Assembly: GCA_030537315.1 (NCBI GenBank)
Contig: JAUNNZ010000012.1
Span: 1 to 51,377, forward strand
Length of the DNA stretch: 51,377 nucleotides
DNA from: Bacteroidia bacterium
Lineage (GTDB): Bacteria > Bacteroidota > Bacteroidia > Bacteroidales > UBA932
Direction: 5' to 3'
In this document: piece by piece, positions 50,407-51,377 of the stretch
Layout: every line of letters begins with the position of its first letter
How positions within the stretch are numbered: the first letter of the stretch is position 1
Notes under the pieces: model-generated
The model's input: the letters and a program-made list of their open reading frames with translations, nothing else
Told to the model about the DNA's origin: nothing
Database searches by the model: none
Made by a program: the position numbers and the translations under genes

Positions 50407-51177
50407 ATGAAAAATTACTTTGATCTTTCAGGACAAGTCGCCGTCGTTACCGGCGCTTCAACGGGACTCGGACTTCAGATGGCAAAAGCCTTTGCAAGCC
50501 AGGGTGCAAACCTCGTCCTTCTCGCCCGCAGAATGAACCTTCTTGAAGAAAATGCCAAGGCGATTCACGAAGAATTCGGTGTGGAGGTACTCCCTTTCTG
50601 CTGTGACATCACCGATACCGAAAAAGTGCAGGCCGCGGTAAAAGCCACAATTGACAAGTTCGGCCGCGTTGACATTCTTATGAACAACGCCGGAACCGGC
50701 GCTGTCGCCCCTGCGGAGGAAATCACCGACGACCAATTCAAGAACGAGCTCAACATCGACCTCTTCGGAACATTCAACTGTGCACGCGAATTCGGAAAGG
50801 AAATGCTCAAAGCCGGATACGGCCGCATCATCAACATCGCTTCCATGTACGGCCTTGTGGGCAACATCATCTGCGGCAGCGCTCCATACCATGCAGCGAA
50901 AGGCGGCGTAGTCAACCTTACGCGCGCCCTTGCGGCGGAATGGGGAAAGCACGGCATCACCGTGAACAGCATCTGCCCGGGATATTTCTACACCGACCTT
51001 ACCACCGCCACTCTTGATTCAGACTACTTCCAGGCAATCGCAAAGCAGAGCATCCCTCTCGGAAGATACGGCAAGCAGGGCGAACTCGACACCTGCGCCC
51101 TCTTCCTCGCGTCACCTGCCAGCACATACGTAAACGGGCAGAACATCGCCGTGGACGGAGGCTACACCTGCATCTAG
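50407..51177 (+). CDS. SDR-family dehydrogenase (gluconate 5-dehydrogenase-like)
   Basis: A 256-residue classical short-chain dehydrogenase. The cofactor loop Thr-Gly-Ala-Ser-Thr-Gly-Leu-Gly is at 15-22, Asn-Asn-Ala-Gly at 93-96, and the catalytic Ser146, Tyr161 and Lys165 in Tyr-His-Ala-Ala-Lys. Arg41-Arg42 after the second strand favours NADP(H). The overall pattern, ending Asn-Gly-Gln-Asn-Ile-Ala-Val-Asp-Gly-Gly-Tyr-Thr, is close to gluconate 5-dehydrogenase and 2-deoxy-gluconate dehydrogenase types; a 3-oxoacyl-ACP reductase is less likely. The substrate is not certain. Confidence 0.85.
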   Translation: MKNYFDLSGQVAVVTGASTGLGLQMAKAFASQGANLVLLARRMNLLEENAKAIHEEFGVEVLPFCCDITDTEKVQAAVKATIDKFGRVDILMNNAGTGAVAPAEEITDDQFKNELNIDLFGTFNCAREFGKEMLKAGYGRIINIASMYGLVGNIICGSAPYHAAKGGVVNLTRALAAEWGKHGITVNSICPGYFYTDLTTATLDSDYFQAIAKQSIPLGRYGKQGELDTCALFLASPASTYVNGQNIAVDGGYTCI

Positions 51178-51208
51178 CCCACACAACGACAGCAAACGAT
51201 ACACAACG

Positions 51209-51241
51209 AAAAAGCGCCACAGACAAATGTCTATGGCGCTT
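51209..51241 (-). terminator. Terminator of the tRNA-Ile/tRNA-Ala transcript
   Basis: On the minus strand AGCGCCATAGACA (51240-51228) pairs with TGTCTGTGGCGCT (51225-51213) through a G-U pair that would be a C-A mismatch on the plus strand. A T5 run follows at 51213-51209. This supports action on the tRNA side. Confidence 0.8.
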
Positions 51242-51246
51242 ATTTG

Positions 51247-51319
51247 TGGAGATAAGGAGATTCGAACTCCTGACCCCCTGCTTGCAAAGCAGGTGCTCTA
51301 CCAACTGAGCTATACCCCC
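51247..51319 (-). tRNA. tRNA-Ala (TGC anticodon)
   Basis: A 73-nt cloverleaf on the minus strand: acceptor GGGGGTA with TATCTCC (two G-U pairs) and discriminator A, D-arm AGCTCAGTTGGTAGAGC, anticodon loop TTTGCAA with TGC, and T-loop GTTCGAA. CCA is not encoded. Confidence 0.95.
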
Positions 51320-51325
51320 GAAACG

Positions 51326-51377
51326 TAGGCCCGCGCGGAGTTGAACCGCGGACCTCCACATTATCAGTGTGGCGCTC
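51326..51377 (-). tRNA. tRNA-Ile (GAT anticodon), cut by the window end
   Basis: The 3' 52 nt of a tRNA on the minus strand: anticodon stem CCACA/TGTGG with loop CTGATAA (GAT), T-arm CGCGG-TTCAACT-CCGCG and the 3' acceptor strand CGGGCCT with discriminator A. The 5' part lies beyond 51377. It is 6 bases upstream of tRNA-Ala. Confidence 0.9.

Noticed and set aside
51178-51361. Minus-strand ORF across the tRNA-Ala/Ile region
   Set aside because: It translates tRNA sequence and a terminator; such tRNA-derived frames are a common artefact.

Overview
The window is a chromosomal segment from a member of the Bacteroidota, most likely order Bacteroidales. The evidence is the gene families (GldH lipoprotein, DUF4271, the PG0541-type protein behind an RND pump, fimbrillin-like lipoproteins, a BspA-like repeat lipoprotein, GH115 and GH43 enzymes). 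It also includes promoters of the Bacteroidota type (-7 box TAnnTTTG, sometimes with TTG about 20 bases upstream) and the lack of Shine-Dalgarno sequences. Base composition is GC-rich over most of the window. It falls clearly in the first 0.85 kb and moderately in the 28.2-33.3 kb surface-protein block.

Layout. 1-0.85 kb: an AT-rich remnant of a REP-associated (RAYT-type) transposase and a cluster of palindromes. 0.88-7.95 kb (minus): a nine-gene run trxA - barrel protein - LOG - polyprenyl synthase - holB - ricT - gldH - trmB - NlpC/P60, mostly joined by ATGA or TAATG overlaps. 8.0-13.9 kb (minus): a tripartite RND efflux system (TolC, adaptor, pump, PG0541-like). 14.0-16.4 kb: lgt, tRNA-Pro, lolD-like ABC ATPase, trmN6. 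16.4-28.1 kb: transketolase, lepA, the five-gene run SUI1-DUF4271-hemD-rnpA-yidD, a large DUF2723 membrane protein, an RlmI-like methyltransferase and pgk. 28.2-33.3 kb: an accessory surface block with a 26-residue-repeat lipoprotein, two tandem fimbrillin-like genes, a 58-codon Gly/Asn-rich ORF and a gene remnant. 33.3-42.8 kb: a neutral zinc metallopeptidase, GH115, an ECF sigma factor with an anti-sigma/beta-barrel partner, a TPR protein, an EnvC-like protein, malate dehydrogenase and a phosphopantetheinyl transferase. 42.8-51.4 kb: a leader hairpin and lipoprotein, tsaE, comM, a lone PqqD, GH43, a three-gene cassette of exported proteins, an SDR dehydrogenase, and tRNA-Ala plus a cut-off tRNA-Ile.

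No CRISPR array, prophage, complete insertion sequence, SusC/D pair or rRNA gene was seen. The most unusual things are small. Two leaders place a hairpin plus U-tract between a predicted transcription start and an AUG. Seven promoters predict mRNAs with 0-5 nt leaders. Four convergent gene pairs share a CTAG that holds both stop codons. One divergent promoter pair is interlocked. A sigma-factor partner appears to span from the cytoplasm to an outer-membrane barrel. A 58-residue ORF leads the fimbrillin operon. Function calls rest on recognised motifs in the translated sequence; no database search was run.
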